Source: an uncultured Lentisphaerota bacterium
GTDB lineage: Bacteria; Verrucomicrobiota; Kiritimatiellia; CAIQIC01
Direction: 5' to 3'
Assembly: GCA_903889245.1 (NCBI GenBank)
Contig: CAISWQ010000040.1
Location: 1-64,000 of the forward strand
Length of the DNA: 64,000 nucleotides
The position numbers and the translations under genes are program-made. The notes under the pieces are model-generated. The model saw nothing but the letters and a program-made list of their open reading frames with translations. It did no database searches and was not told the origin of the DNA. Each line of letters opens with the position of its first letter. Position 1 is the first letter of the stretch. Below are positions 42,921 through 52,299 of the stretch, piece after piece.

Positions 42921-43826
42921 ATGCGCGGGCGGCGGGAACAGATTCACGTGCCCGGCGGGCAGTCTTTCCGGGTGCTCCGCTGGTCGCAGGGCGTACACGC
43001 AGTCGAGGCCCTGCTCGCGCCCGGCAGCGCGGTGCGGCTCAAGGGCGAAGGCAACCACTGGCACTATCACCCCGCGATGGAGCTCGCGTGCTTCACCGCC
43101 GGCGAAGGCACGCGGTTCGTCGGCGACCACATCGCGCCCTTCGCCTCCGGCGACGTCGTGCTGCTCGGCGAAAAGCTGCCGCACTATTGGCATGCGCGCG
43201 GCCCGACGGCCGGCCTCGCCGTGCAGTGGCACTTTCCGCACGGCCACCCGTTCTGGAGTTTCCCGGAGACGCTTGCGCTGGGCGGCGTGTTCAAGGAGGC
43301 CGCGCGCGGCCTGCGCTATACCGGCCGCACCGCCGCCACGCTCACCGCCGCGCTGCACGCGCTCGCGGGCAGCGCCGGCCCGGCCCGGCTCGGCCAGCTC
43401 CTGAACCTCCTCGCGTTGCTCGCCGCTGCGCCGGCGGGCGAGGTCACGCCGCTCTCCTCGCGCGCGTTCGCGCTGCCGACTGCGGCGGTCCACCAGCAGC
43501 GGATCGGCGTGGCCGTCCGCCTCCTGCTCGCCAACTTCCGCGAGGTCATCCGGCTCGACACCGTCTTGCGCCTGACCGGCATGAGCAAGCCGACCTTCGC
43601 TCGCCAGTTCAAGCAGCACTCGGGGAAAACCTTCAGCGAGTTCATCAACCAGATCCGCCTGCAGGCCGCCTGCCGCGAACTCGCCGAGACTGATGATCCC
43701 GTCCTAGAGATCGCACTGGCGTGCGGCTTCACGCAGATTTCGTTCTTCAACCGTCTTTTCCGCCGCGTCCACCGCTGCTCGCCGACGAGCTACCGCACCA
43801 AGTTGCGCCGACGGGCCGGTCGCTGA
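42921..43826 (+). CDS. AraC-family transcriptional regulator with cupin sensor domain
   Basis: A 301-aa regulator. Residues about 20-110 are a cupin-like sugar-sensing domain with GNHWHYHPAMELACFTAGEG. Residues about 195-295 hold the two helix-turn-helices of AraC/XylS proteins (LTGMSKPTFARQFKQHSG, EIALACGFTQISFFNRLFRRVHRCSP). The ATG at 42921 is taken as start since the upstream frame lacks similarity and overlaps the control region. Divergent placement suggests that it activates the isomerase/kinase operon and maybe the wider island in response to a sugar. Confidence 0.92.
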   Translation: MRGRREQIHVPGGQSFRVLRWSQGVHAVEALLAPGSAVRLKGEGNHWHYHPAMELACFTAGEGTRFVGDHIAPFASGDVVLLGEKLPHYWHARGPTAGLAVQWHFPHGHPFWSFPETLALGGVFKEAARGLRYTGRTAATLTAALHALAGSAGPARLGQLLNLLALLAAAPAGEVTPLSSRAFALPTAAVHQQRIGVAVRLLLANFREVIRLDTVLRLTGMSKPTFARQFKQHSGKTFSEFINQIRLQAACRELAETDDPVLEIALACGFTQISFFNRLFRRVHRCSPTSYRTKLRRRAGR

Positions 43827-43845
43827 TTCCCGGACGGCCCCGAAC

Positions 43846-45120
43846 TCAAGGTGCGGCCGGCGTAAGGTCGTAGGATTCCCACCAGAAGGAGGCCGCAACG
43901 CGGCGGGCGGCAAACAACTTGGCGCCATCGCTGCGCACATTGATCATGCCGTTGAGCCGCCGCTTGAAGAGCACGCGGCGCTTGGCGTCCGGACTGGCGT
44001 TGGCGGGCTGCGGGCCCTCCTTCGCATCCACCTCCACAAAGTTGCCCGCCAGCTCGGTGGAGAACACCAGCGGCTCTTCTCCACGCGAGGCGCGGCCGAC
44101 GGCGCCGATGAAGTTGGCCCGCGGATGGCCGAAGTCGCGCTCGTCGCCGGAGGAGATCACGGAGATTTGCGGCCGGACGGCCTTGAGAAACGCGGGCGTG
44201 AATTCCTGGCTGCCATGGTGTGGCGCCTTCAGAACGTGGGCATCGAACGCCGCCGGTGGCAGCTTGGCCAGCAGGCGCTCTTCGGCCCGGGTGTTGAGGT
44301 CGCCGGTGAACAGCACGCGGACCTTGTCGTGCGTCAGGCGCAGGACCACCGAATGCCCGTTGATGGTGTGGGCCTTGTCACCGAACCACGGGTAGGCGGG
44401 TTTGCCGCCGACCTTGTCCAGCACGGGGCCGAGCACCTCCAGCTTCACGCTGTCGTCGCCGAGCTTGAGTTCGCCGGTCTCCGTACTGACCGCGCCATAG
44501 TCGAGCGTCGCGCCCTTCGCCTTGATGGCCTTGATCCAGGACGCGAACAGCGGCGAGAGCCTGGCACCGCCGAGGTCCGCCAGCGTGCTGTGGCGCGTGA
44601 CCAAATGTTTTTTGTCCACCGAGAGCGCGCCCAGTTCCGTCTTGAACGCCCCGTCCGCATAGGTGGCGATACCACTATGGACGATTTTCTTTACGTTGAT
44701 GCCGGGGTGCTGCACGACCGGGATGAGGCCGGTGATGTGGTCATCATCGGCGTGTGTGAGTACGAGCAGGTCAAGGTCCACGCTATGCCCCGGTTGGTCC
44801 AGCCGGTACTTCCACGCGAGGAAGCCGAGCGCGCGCTTGTTCAGCCCGCCATCGATCAGGATTTTCTTCCGGCCGGGCGTGACGATGAAGGCGGCATCGC
44901 CGGTGCCGACGTCGATGAAGTACAGCTCCAGCGCCGGCTTGGCGCCCAGCGCGCTGGTTTTGATGACGCCCTCGCGACCGCGGCAGGTGATGCGCGTCTG
45001 GCCGGCGGTGACGGCCCCGCCGGCCTCCACCTCGTCACCATAGATCAGCACGCAACTCCGCTTGCCGTCCGGCTTGTCAAAAACCTCGGCCGTCTTGGTC
45101 CGTATGTACTTTGTTTTCAT
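43846..45120 (-). CDS. ComEC/Rec2-like metallo-beta-lactamase-fold hydrolase
   Basis: A 424-aa protein. Residues 1-60 look like a small SH3-type domain (RTKTAEVFDKPDGK). From residue about 66 it is an MBL domain of the ComEC/Rec2 C-terminal kind: LYFIDVGTGDAAFIV, the metal motif THADDDH (H123 to H128), FTGDLN and KAPHHGSQEF. The channel domain of ComEC is absent, and no signal peptide is seen, so it should be a free cytoplasmic hydrolase, perhaps a nuclease or phosphodiesterase. The ATG at 45118-45120 has AAGGAG upstream. The DUF3592 gene upstream is 144 bases away. Confidence 0.82.
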   Translation of the reverse strand: MKTKYIRTKTAEVFDKPDGKRSCVLIYGDEVEAGGAVTAGQTRITCRGREGVIKTSALGAKPALELYFIDVGTGDAAFIVTPGRKKILIDGGLNKRALGFLAWKYRLDQPGHSVDLDLLVLTHADDDHITGLIPVVQHPGINVKKIVHSGIATYADGAFKTELGALSVDKKHLVTRHSTLADLGGARLSPLFASWIKAIKAKGATLDYGAVSTETGELKLGDDSVKLEVLGPVLDKVGGKPAYPWFGDKAHTINGHSVVLRLTHDKVRVLFTGDLNTRAEERLLAKLPPAAFDAHVLKAPHHGSQEFTPAFLKAVRPQISVISSGDERDFGHPRANFIGAVGRASRGEEPLVFSTELAGNFVEVDAKEGPQPANASPDAKRRVLFKRRLNGMINVRSDGAKLFAARRVAASFWWESYDLTPAAP

Positions 45121-45264
45121 CCGCGCTCTCCTTGTTGTCTGGCTGAGCCCCGACCAGCGCCCCGCCAGCAACCCGACCGAAAGCATGGTCGGTATCGTAG
45201 GCGAGTCCCGGGCGATGGCAAGCCCAATGATGGCGGAATAAAACCGGGCGGCGCGGCGCGCGCG

Positions 45265-46473
45265 TCAGCAAAGGTCCTTGAGCTGCGCGGCGACGGCTTT
45301 GATTTCGCGCGCGGCGGCGAGCGTGCCGCCGGTCGTCATCAGCTTCATGAAGTCGTCGGTGCTGGGCGGCGGCTCCTCGAAGATCGGCTTGTTCGTCCAC
45401 GCGGCGAAGGTCTCGGTCACCTTCTGCGCGATGACGGGCGCATCGGCGTCGGCGGAAAAAACGTGGACGGGCACGTCGTCGCCTTTGGTCGTGTGGATGG
45501 AGAGCAGCGGCACAAAAGCCGATTGGCTCTCCTGCTTCACGTTACGCGGATTCAGAATCTGCTTGAGGCTCCAGCCGGCGATTTCGTCGAAAGCGATTTC
45601 GAGCGTACGCAGGGGGCTGGTCAGCTTGAATACGCCGGCGCCGGGGTCGAGCGCGAGCTGCGCCTTCTTGCCCTGCGCGCGGCGGTAGAGCGCGACGCCC
45701 GCGAGGCCGCCGAGCACGCAGGCGATGAACGCGCCGAGGATGGCGTTGGGCCGGCCGCCGCTGAAGCCGCCGAAGAAAAAGCCGACGACGAAGATGCTCA
45801 AGAAGCTGGTGACGCCGTAGCCGGCTACCGCCGCGCCGGCCATGCCGAAGAGCGTGGCTTTGGGCCGGAGCGTGAAGCCCGCGAAGCCGCGTTCGAGTCG
45901 GCCCCACGAGGGGATGTCCCACGGCACATCGGCCGGGCGTTGCGCGAAGCGCTTGATGCGCCCCCGGTTGAAGGGATACGCGATGAGCGCGCCGATCAGG
46001 CCGACGCCGACGAGCACGAACGGCTGCAGAAACAGCACGAGAAATTTCATCATCGGATCAACGTGGCGCTCGATCACCGCTTCCTGCGGTTTGCCCGGAT
46101 CAAAATAGACAGTGAGCTTGGAGCCAACGGGGTGCTGCTTGACGAGCCGGCTGGCGTGTGCACGGCCATCGCTGGATTTGCCGCTGCCAAAGGCATAGCG
46201 ATCACCCTCGAAGGTCTGGCCGGCGACGGCGTAGCGATAGCGGATGCCATAGCCGTAGGTGGTGCCATCGCTGTCGGAACTGGAGGTGACGCGGCTTTCG
46301 AGGACGGTGCCCTCGGTGGCCTGGTAGCGGAGTTGCGCGTCGGCCGCGCGCCAGAAGCTGTGAACGACGAACCCGACGAAGAGGCTGACGAGTCCGTTCC
46401 AGAAGAGGGCGAAGAACAGCAGCGGCAGCCAGCCGTTTTTTTTCGTCGGGCCCTGCTTGATCTCGAAACGCAT
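45265..46473 (-). CDS. DUF3592-like multi-pass membrane protein
   Basis: A 402-aa membrane protein. A transmembrane segment at about 16-38 is followed by a DUF3592-like domain (TEGTVLESRVTSSSDSDG, YRYAVAGQTFEGDRYAFGSG, YFDPGKPQEAVIE). Then come further helices (about 143-167, 210-262) and a cytoplasmic tail with a PH-like strand pattern. No enzymatic motif. The function of this family is not known. It follows dnaJ by 13 bases on the same strand and may be read through from the chaperone operon. Confidence 0.75.
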   Translation of the reverse strand: MRFEIKQGPTKKNGWLPLLFFALFWNGLVSLFVGFVVHSFWRAADAQLRYQATEGTVLESRVTSSSDSDGTTYGYGIRYRYAVAGQTFEGDRYAFGSGKSSDGRAHASRLVKQHPVGSKLTVYFDPGKPQEAVIERHVDPMMKFLVLFLQPFVLVGVGLIGALIAYPFNRGRIKRFAQRPADVPWDIPSWGRLERGFAGFTLRPKATLFGMAGAAVAGYGVTSFLSIFVVGFFFGGFSGGRPNAILGAFIACVLGGLAGVALYRRAQGKKAQLALDPGAGVFKLTSPLRTLEIAFDEIAGWSLKQILNPRNVKQESQSAFVPLLSIHTTKGDDVPVHVFSADADAPVIAQKVTETFAAWTNKPIFEEPPPSTDDFMKLMTTGGTLAAAREIKAVAAQLKDLC

Positions 46474-46486
46474 GGGTTTTCCCCGC

Positions 46487-47662
46487 CTATTTCTTCATCG
46501 CCTGCTTGTGCTCAAGGAACTCGGCGAAACGCTCGCGTTGCTGGCGCAGCACGGGATGGTTCGCCTCCTCGCACAGCGTACCGAAGTCGCGCAGCAGATC
46601 GCGCTGCTTGCTGCCGAGCTTGACGGGCACCTCGATGGTCACGCGGACGTGCTGGTCGCCATCGCGCATGCCGCGGACGCCGCTCAAGCCCTCGTTACGC
46701 ATGCGGATGATCGTGCCGCTCGCCGTACCAGCTGGGATTTTCAGCGTCCGCCAGCCGTGGATCGTCGGCACCTCGACCTCGCCGCCGAGCGCGGCGACGT
46801 GCAGCGAAATTGGCCAGTCAATCAGGATGTCCTCATCGCGCCGCTGGAAGAGCTGGTGGGCCTTGACGTGCAAAACGATGAACAGGTCGCCGCTCGAGCC
46901 GCCGCGCAGGCCGCCCTCGCCCTGGCCCGCGAGCCGCAGCCGCGAACCGGTTTCGACGCCGGCGGGGATGTTGAGCTGCAGCTTGCGCCGGCCGCGCACG
47001 CGGCCCTCGCCACGGCACGCGCGGCACGGCTTGGCGATCACCTCGCCCGCACCGCCGCAGTTCGGGCACGTCTGCCGCATCTGGAACAGGCCCGCGTTGG
47101 TGACGAACACGCCGCGCCCGCCGCAGCGCCGGCACTTCTCCGTGCCGCTACCCGGCTCCGCGCCGCTGCCCTTGCAGCCGCCGCACTGCTCGTGGACGTT
47201 CAGTTCGATCTCGCGCTGCGAGCCGAAGATCGCCTCCTCGAACTCGATCTCGAGATCGAAGCGCAGGTCCGCGCCGCGCGCCGCGCCGTTCTCGTCCTGG
47301 CCGCCGCCGAAGAAATTATCGAAGATGCTGCCGCCCCCTCCGCCGAACGTGCCCATGAACGTGCGCAGCGCCTCCTCCAAGTCAATGCCCATCCCGCCCA
47401 TGCCCCCGCCACGGCCCATGCCGCCGCCGGGCGTGAACGCCGCCATGCCGTACTGGTCATAAAGCTGGCGCTTCTCGGGCTCGCTCAAAATCTCGTAGGC
47501 CTCGGTCGCTTCCTTGAATCTTTCCTCGGCCTCTTTGTTGCCCGGATTGCGGTCGGGGTGATACTGCATCGCGAGTTTGCGGTAGGCCTTCTTGATGTCG
47601 TCGAGCGTTGCCGTGCGGCCGACGCCGAGCACCTCGTAGAAATCTCTTTTCGCGGCAGCCAT
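46487..47662 (-). CDS. dnaJ: chaperone protein DnaJ
   Basis: A 391-aa full-length type I DnaJ, the Hsp40 partner of DnaK. The J domain with H35-P-D is at residues 6-70, then a glycine-rich segment ([15 protein letters not shown]). Four zinc-binding CxxC repeats follow ([32 protein letters not shown]), then the substrate-binding domains. The ATG shares a base with the grpE stop (TGATG), so the two are coupled. dnaK is not in the window. Confidence 0.96.
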   Translation of the reverse strand: MAAAKRDFYEVLGVGRTATLDDIKKAYRKLAMQYHPDRNPGNKEAEERFKEATEAYEILSEPEKRQLYDQYGMAAFTPGGGMGRGGGMGGMGIDLEEALRTFMGTFGGGGGSIFDNFFGGGQDENGAARGADLRFDLEIEFEEAIFGSQREIELNVHEQCGGCKGSGAEPGSGTEKCRRCGGRGVFVTNAGLFQMRQTCPNCGGAGEVIAKPCRACRGEGRVRGRRKLQLNIPAGVETGSRLRLAGQGEGGLRGGSSGDLFIVLHVKAHQLFQRRDEDILIDWPISLHVAALGGEVEVPTIHGWRTLKIPAGTASGTIIRMRNEGLSGVRGMRDGDQHVRVTIEVPVKLGSKQRDLLRDFGTLCEEANHPVLRQQRERFAEFLEHKQAMKK

Positions 47663-48219
47663 CAGACGGCGCCCTCTTCCGGCAGGGCCTGCGGCTCCGC
47701 CGCCGGTTCCGCGGCGGCCTCGGCCGGGCCGCGCGAGACGATCACCTGCGCCGCGCGCAGCAGTTTCCCGCCGAGCATATAGCCGCGCCGCACCTCGGTG
47801 ATCACCGTGCCCTCGGGATGCTCCTCCGAGGCGACGGTCGTCACCGCCTCGTGTAAATTCGGATCAAACGCCTGGCCCTCGACCACCAGCGGCGTCAACC
47901 CCGCCTGCGTGAAAGCCTCCATGAGTTGCGTGTAAATCATCTGGAAGCCGGTGACGATGTTGGCGTCCTTGGCGTGCGCCTGCGCGTTCTTCAGGCCGAG
48001 CTGGAAATGATCGAGCGCCGGTAGCAGCGCGCCGATGAGCTGCGCCGCCGCCTGTTGTTGCGACTCCACGCGCTCGCGCGCCGTGCGCTTGCGGAAGTTG
48101 TCGAAGTCGGCCTGCAGCCGGAGCAACTGGTCCTTGAGTTGCGCGGCCGGATCCGGCGCAGGCCCCGTCGTCGGCGCGGCTTCCGGCGCAGTGAGCTTAT
48201 GATTCTTCTTATCTTTCAT
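47662..48219 (-). CDS. grpE: nucleotide exchange factor GrpE
   Basis: A 185-aa GrpE, which speeds ADP release from DnaK. It has the long N-terminal coiled coil ([21 protein letters not shown]) and the C-terminal beta domain ([43 protein letters not shown]), with an alanine- and proline-rich tail. The ATG at 48217-48219 is chosen over an upstream TTG. It leads the grpE-dnaJ operon. No convincing CIRCE element is present upstream. Confidence 0.95.
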   Translation of the reverse strand: MKDKKNHKLTAPEAAPTTGPAPDPAAQLKDQLLRLQADFDNFRKRTARERVESQQQAAAQLIGALLPALDHFQLGLKNAQAHAKDANIVTGFQMIYTQLMEAFTQAGLTPLVVEGQAFDPNLHEAVTTVASEEHPEGTVITEVRRGYMLGGKLLRAAQVIVSRGPAEAAAEPAAEPQALPEEGAV

Positions 48220-48299
48220 GAAAACCTTCAAAATTGCCGGGAGTTGTTAGCAACTGCATCCGGTGGCGGCAATCTAAAAAACCGCGCCGGCCTGCGCCG

Positions 48300-48350
48300 T
48301 TTTCCAAGGCATGGGAAAAACGGCGCGGCTTTTTCCAAGCCTTGGGAAAG
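48300..48350. repeat. palindrome cluster 9 (2 copies)
   Basis: Copies centred at about 48309.5 and 48340.5, 31 bp apart, with 8-base centres, between the TIM-barrel protein stop and grpE. Confidence 0.85.
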
Positions 48351-48354
48351 GCGG

Positions 48355-49320
48355 CTACTCGCCGGCGACGATCTGGGCGAGGCGCTGGCGGTGCTCGGCG
48401 GGCGTCAGGTTGCCGCCCTCGATCGTCAGCCAGCCGCTGTGGCCGACCGCCTCCAGCGCGGCGCGCACCGCCGGCCAGTGGACGCTGCCATCGCGGATGT
48501 TGACGAATTTGCCGTCGCCGCCGGGCGCATCGTTGAGCTTGAAGTCCTTGGCGTGCAGCTTCACCAGCAACTTGCCGAGTGCGCGAATCCATTCTTCCGG
48601 CGGCGCGTACTTGACGTGGTTGCCGATGTCGAAGTAGGCGCGCAGCCATTTGCTCTGGAAGCTGCCGACGAAGTTCGCGAACAGGTCCGGCTTGACCCAG
48701 AGGTTGTTCCAGACGTTCTCGTGCGCGAGGACGACGCCGGTTTTCTCGGCGATGGGGATCAGCTTCTCGAACGCCTTGCGCGAGGCGTCAATCGCCACGT
48801 TATGCGCCTTGATGTAGTCGGCGTAAGGTGCGTTGTCGCCGGCGACGCACTTCTGGACGCGGCCGGTCTTGGGATCGAACTCGAACTGGAACTCGCGCGG
48901 CTTGGGCAGTTTCATCGTGCCGCCGCCGATGCGGCACGGCACCACGAGCAGCGCGTCCGCGCCGTAGGCCTGCGAGACCTGTAACGCGTTGGTGATGTTC
49001 GCGATACCCTCGTCGAACTTCTTCTCGTCGTTGAGCTGCGCCCAGCCGAACAGGACGCTGTGGATTTTCAGGCCCATTTTCTCGGCGAGGGCGCGCGCGG
49101 TGGAGGCCTGCTCCGGTGCGACCTTCCACGCGTTGCACTCCATGCCATCGTAGCCGGCGGCCTTCAGCTCGGTCAGGCTTTTCTCGTCGGGCAGCCCGCG
49201 GATGAGCGCGGTTTTCAGCGTCGTCGTGAATTTCGGCGCGGCGGTGGCGCGCCCGGCGTAGAGCGCGGCGGCGCCCGCCGCGGTGGTGGTCAGGAACTGG
49301 CGTCGGTTCATGGTGTTCAT
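48355..49320 (-). CDS. Tat-exported sugar phosphate isomerase/epimerase-like TIM barrel
   Basis: A 321-aa protein with a twin-arginine signal (MNRRQFLTTTAAGAAALYAG) followed by an AP_endonuc_2/xylose isomerase-like barrel: MECNAWKVAPE, ENVWNNLW, YFDIGNHVKYAPPE, KLHAKDFK and WLTIEGGN match the usual metal-site pattern. Members of this family isomerise or epimerise sugars. It directly follows a Gfo/Idh/MocA gene (10-base gap). The two are often partners in breakdown of unusual sugars or inositols, so they probably act in one route outside the cytoplasm. Confidence 0.87.
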   Translation of the reverse strand: MNTMNRRQFLTTTAAGAAALYAGRATAAPKFTTTLKTALIRGLPDEKSLTELKAAGYDGMECNAWKVAPEQASTARALAEKMGLKIHSVLFGWAQLNDEKKFDEGIANITNALQVSQAYGADALLVVPCRIGGGTMKLPKPREFQFEFDPKTGRVQKCVAGDNAPYADYIKAHNVAIDASRKAFEKLIPIAEKTGVVLAHENVWNNLWVKPDLFANFVGSFQSKWLRAYFDIGNHVKYAPPEEWIRALGKLLVKLHAKDFKLNDAPGGDGKFVNIRDGSVHWPAVRAALEAVGHSGWLTIEGGNLTPAEHRQRLAQIVAGE

Positions 49321-49330
49321 GTTTTCTCCT

Positions 49331-50650
49331 TTATCCATTCAGCGCCCAGCCGTCACGGTAGGTTTTGCGGATGAACTGATCGGCGGCGGGGCAGTTGGTG
49401 GCCTTGAGGTTCGCGGCGTCCCATTGCAGCTTCTGGCCGGCGCGATAGGCGACCAGCGCGAGCAGGTTGTGCTCGATCAGTGCGCCAGAGTAGTCGAAGT
49501 TGCACAGCGTCGGGCTGCCGGTCTTGCAACCGTTGATCCATTCCTGGTGGTGGCCCACCGAGGGCGGGATCAGGTTCGCGTCCGTCGGCACGCGGTACTT
49601 GGTCATGTTGCTCTTCGGGACGAGGATGCGCAGGTCGTAGTCGGTGACCAGCGTGCCGCCATCGCCCTTGAAGATGTGGCCCTTGAACAGTTTTTCGCGG
49701 TCGAACGCGGCGTTGGGCATGCCGGGTTTCTTGCCGCCGTCATACCAATAGACTTTCACCGCCGGCCGCTTGTCGGTCGCGGGATGCTCCCACGTCGCGG
49801 TGAGCCATTCGGGGCACGTATCGGGATTGACCGGCGTGCCGGTCGCCTCGCACGAAGTCGGGAAGCGCAGGTCGAACGCCCAGTAGGCGAGGTCCAGCAT
49901 GTGGCTGCCCATGTCGCCGATCTGGCCGCTGCCGAAATCCCAGAACGGATTCCACGCGAGGCAGCCGCCGATGTAGCCGGGATTGAAAGGATGTTCGCGG
50001 CTCGGCCCGAGCCAGAGGTCCCAGTTCAGATGCGCGGGCGCCGGCCCGGCCGCGGGCAGATAGGAACCGCCCTTCGGCGTGCGGCTGCACCACACGCGCA
50101 CCTCCTGCGGCGTGCCGATCGCGCCATCGCGCACCAGCTCGACCACGCGCCGGTAATTCTCGCTCGCGTGGATCTGCGTGCCCATCTGCGTCGCGACCTT
50201 GCCCTTGTGCTTCAGGTAGGCCTCGCGCACGAGCCGCGCCTCGTGGACGGAATTGGCGAGCGGCTTCTCGCAATAGACGTGCAGCCCGCGGTTCAGCGCC
50301 CAGAGGTTGATGAACGCGTGCGTGTGGTCGGTGGTCGAACAGACGACCGCGTCGAGGCCCTTGTGGTCGAGGCACTGCCGCCAGTCCACGTAGGTCTTGG
50401 CGTTCGGATGTTTCTTGGCGGCGGCGGCGAGGTTGTTCGCGTTCACATCACAGAGCGCCACGATGTTCTCGCCGCTGACAGACGACAGATTGCCGCCGCC
50501 GCGGCCGCCGACGCCGATGACGGCGATGTTCAGCTTGTTGTTCGGCGACTGCCCGCGCGCCCGGCTGAACGGTAAAACCAGCAAGCCCGCCCCGACCCCA
50601 ACGCCCGCCCGCAGCAACGTCCGCCGACTGAACTGGCCCGCCTGCTTCAT
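49331..50650 (-). CDS. Tat-exported Gfo/Idh/MocA oxidoreductase
   Basis: A 439-aa protein with twin-arginine signal SRRTLLRAGVGVGAG, Rossmann core IAVIGVGGRGGGNL and ALCDVN, the catalytic VYCEKPLANSV, and C-terminal WDLWLGPSREHPF and GSGQIGDMGSHMLD. Substrate unknown. The ATG at 50648-50650 starts the Tat signal; the longer frame only overlaps the neighbour. It shares an operon with the epimerase-like gene. Confidence 0.88.
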   Translation of the reverse strand: MKQAGQFSRRTLLRAGVGVGAGLLVLPFSRARGQSPNNKLNIAVIGVGGRGGGNLSSVSGENIVALCDVNANNLAAAAKKHPNAKTYVDWRQCLDHKGLDAVVCSTTDHTHAFINLWALNRGLHVYCEKPLANSVHEARLVREAYLKHKGKVATQMGTQIHASENYRRVVELVRDGAIGTPQEVRVWCSRTPKGGSYLPAAGPAPAHLNWDLWLGPSREHPFNPGYIGGCLAWNPFWDFGSGQIGDMGSHMLDLAYWAFDLRFPTSCEATGTPVNPDTCPEWLTATWEHPATDKRPAVKVYWYDGGKKPGMPNAAFDREKLFKGHIFKGDGGTLVTDYDLRILVPKSNMTKYRVPTDANLIPPSVGHHQEWINGCKTGSPTLCNFDYSGALIEHNLLALVAYRAGQKLQWDAANLKATNCPAADQFIRKTYRDGWALNG

Positions 50651-50707
50651 GTCCGTTCTCCTGTGGTTTGCAAACCGACTGGAGGCTTCTAGCACACCCA
50701 CCACAAT

Positions 50708-50757
50708 TTTTCCAAACATTGGAAATAGAAAGCCGAAGTTTTCCACGCCTTGGAAAG
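50708..50757. repeat. palindrome cluster 10 (2 copies)
   Basis: Copies centred at about 50717 and 50748, 31 bp apart, between the FAD oxidoreductase stop and the Gfo/Idh/MocA start. Confidence 0.85.
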
Positions 50758-50765
50758 CGGGTCTA

Positions 50766-52175
50766 TCAGAGACGGGCGCGCAGTTTTTCGAGCGCCAGCG
50801 CGGCATCGGCCCATGCGATTTCGTGCGGTGGCTTTTGGTTTTGCACCGCCAGCGCGGCGACCGCGCCAGCGGCCTCGCCCAGCGCCACGGCATCGCCGGT
50901 GACGCGGTAGCTGGCGTGCGCGATGAAATCGCCGCTGATGCAGCGGCCCGCCATGAGCAGGCCGTCCACGTCCTTCGCGAGCAGCGCGCGCAGCGGGATG
51001 TCGTAGGGCTTCATCTTGAAGCCGCCGTGCGAGATGGTTTCCTGCTTGTTGCCCTCCGGCGTCAGCGCGTGGATATCCACGCCGAACGTCGGGCGCGTGA
51101 CGGCATCGGCGTGGCGCGCGCCGGCGAGGAGGTCGTCGCGCGTCACGGTGTAACGGCCGTGCAGCCGCCGGCCCTCGCGGATGCCGATCTGCTCGGCGCT
51201 GGCGACGACTTGCATCCCGGCCCACGGCCCGCCGAGCTGGCGCAACGCGGCGACGACGCGGGAGATTTCCGCGCGTGCCCGCACCGTCGCCGCCGAGAGT
51301 GCTGCGGCATCGGTTGCCTTGACGCCGTACTCGTGGTTGATCATCACCAGCACGAGATTGTCGCGGATGTGGAAGAGCGTCGGGTGGCCGTAGGAGGTCT
51401 CGATACCCGCGCGTTGCAGCTCGCGCTTGAACGCCTCCACCGCCGGGATATGGCGCTGCACGTCGCGGAAAAACGAAATGTATTCGGCGAGCGCGTGCGC
51501 GTCCCTGACCACCGCCACCGCGTTCATCGTCAGCGGCTGCGGCACGCCTTCGCCCGGCCGACCGGTATCCCAGCCGCAGCCCGCGTGCGCGCCGAGATCG
51601 CCATCGCCGGTTGCGTCAATGAAGACCGGCGCGGGCCACGCCTCGCGGCCGGATTTGGATTCGGTGATGACGGCCGTGAGTTGGCGGCCCGCGCGTTGCG
51701 CGGCGACGGCGCTGGTGAAGAGCTGCACCTTGACGCCCGCCTTGGCGCAGAGTTCCTCGAGCAGCAACTTCATCGCCTCCGGCTCATAGACGAATTGGCT
51801 GGCGTGCTGGTGGCGGCGCGCGTCGCGCTTATCGAGTTCGGCCACCAGCTCGCGTGTGAAGCCGGGCTTGTTGAAGTCGAAAATCCACGTCAGCAGCCCG
51901 GCGGTCCAGACGCCGCCGAGGCAGCCGTGCACCTCGAACAGCCGCGTCCGCGCGCCGAGCCGCGACGCGGTGATCGCCGCCGCCGTACCGGCCGGCCCGC
52001 CGCCGCAGACGATCACATCGGCGGCGTCGCGCAGCGGAATCTCGCGCGCCGGTTCGCGGACCATGCCGGTCGGCGTCGCGGCTGCCGCCGCGCCGGCCGG
52101 CAACAGTGTGCCGGCGGCCGCGCCGCCGAGGAGTTGGCCGAAGAATTTCCGCCGCGAGGAATGTGGCTGTTGCAT
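50766..52175 (-). CDS. Tat-exported FAD-dependent oxidoreductase
   Basis: A 469-aa protein with a twin-arginine signal (SRRKFFGQLLGGAAAG), then the FAD-binding start DVIVCGGGPAGTAAAITASR near residue 53. Later come FIDATGDGDLGAHAGCGWDTG and a C-terminal MAGRCISGDFIAHASYRVTG flavin-contact segment. It matches the FAD-dependent oxidoreductase family abundant in PVC and Bacteroidota polysaccharide loci (Pfam FAD_oxidored). The substrate is not known. Flavin loading before export fits the Tat signal. Confidence 0.88.
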   Translation of the reverse strand: MQQPHSSRRKFFGQLLGGAAAGTLLPAGAAAAATPTGMVREPAREIPLRDAADVIVCGGGPAGTAAAITASRLGARTRLFEVHGCLGGVWTAGLLTWIFDFNKPGFTRELVAELDKRDARRHQHASQFVYEPEAMKLLLEELCAKAGVKVQLFTSAVAAQRAGRQLTAVITESKSGREAWPAPVFIDATGDGDLGAHAGCGWDTGRPGEGVPQPLTMNAVAVVRDAHALAEYISFFRDVQRHIPAVEAFKRELQRAGIETSYGHPTLFHIRDNLVLVMINHEYGVKATDAAALSAATVRARAEISRVVAALRQLGGPWAGMQVVASAEQIGIREGRRLHGRYTVTRDDLLAGARHADAVTRPTFGVDIHALTPEGNKQETISHGGFKMKPYDIPLRALLAKDVDGLLMAGRCISGDFIAHASYRVTGDAVALGEAAGAVAALAVQNQKPPHEIAWADAALALEKLRARL

Positions 52176-52299
52176 GGCGCGGGAGCATACGCATTCGCCG
52201 TGACGAAGGCGATGCAGGAAGAAGGGTGGATGGCTGATGGTGGATGAGGGAGCAGCGAACATCGAAAGGGAGGGCGAGCGTACTCGCGAGCCGTAGCAG

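Noticed and set aside
44125-46623. 832-codon plus-strand frame across the MBL and DUF3592 genes
   Set aside because: Runs through two well-supported genes in antisense and across their intergenic gap; no family match.
48220-48299. CIRCE heat-shock operator upstream of grpE
   Set aside because: A GTTG...CAAC element is present, but it lacks the TTAGCACTC-N9-GAGTGCTAA pattern.
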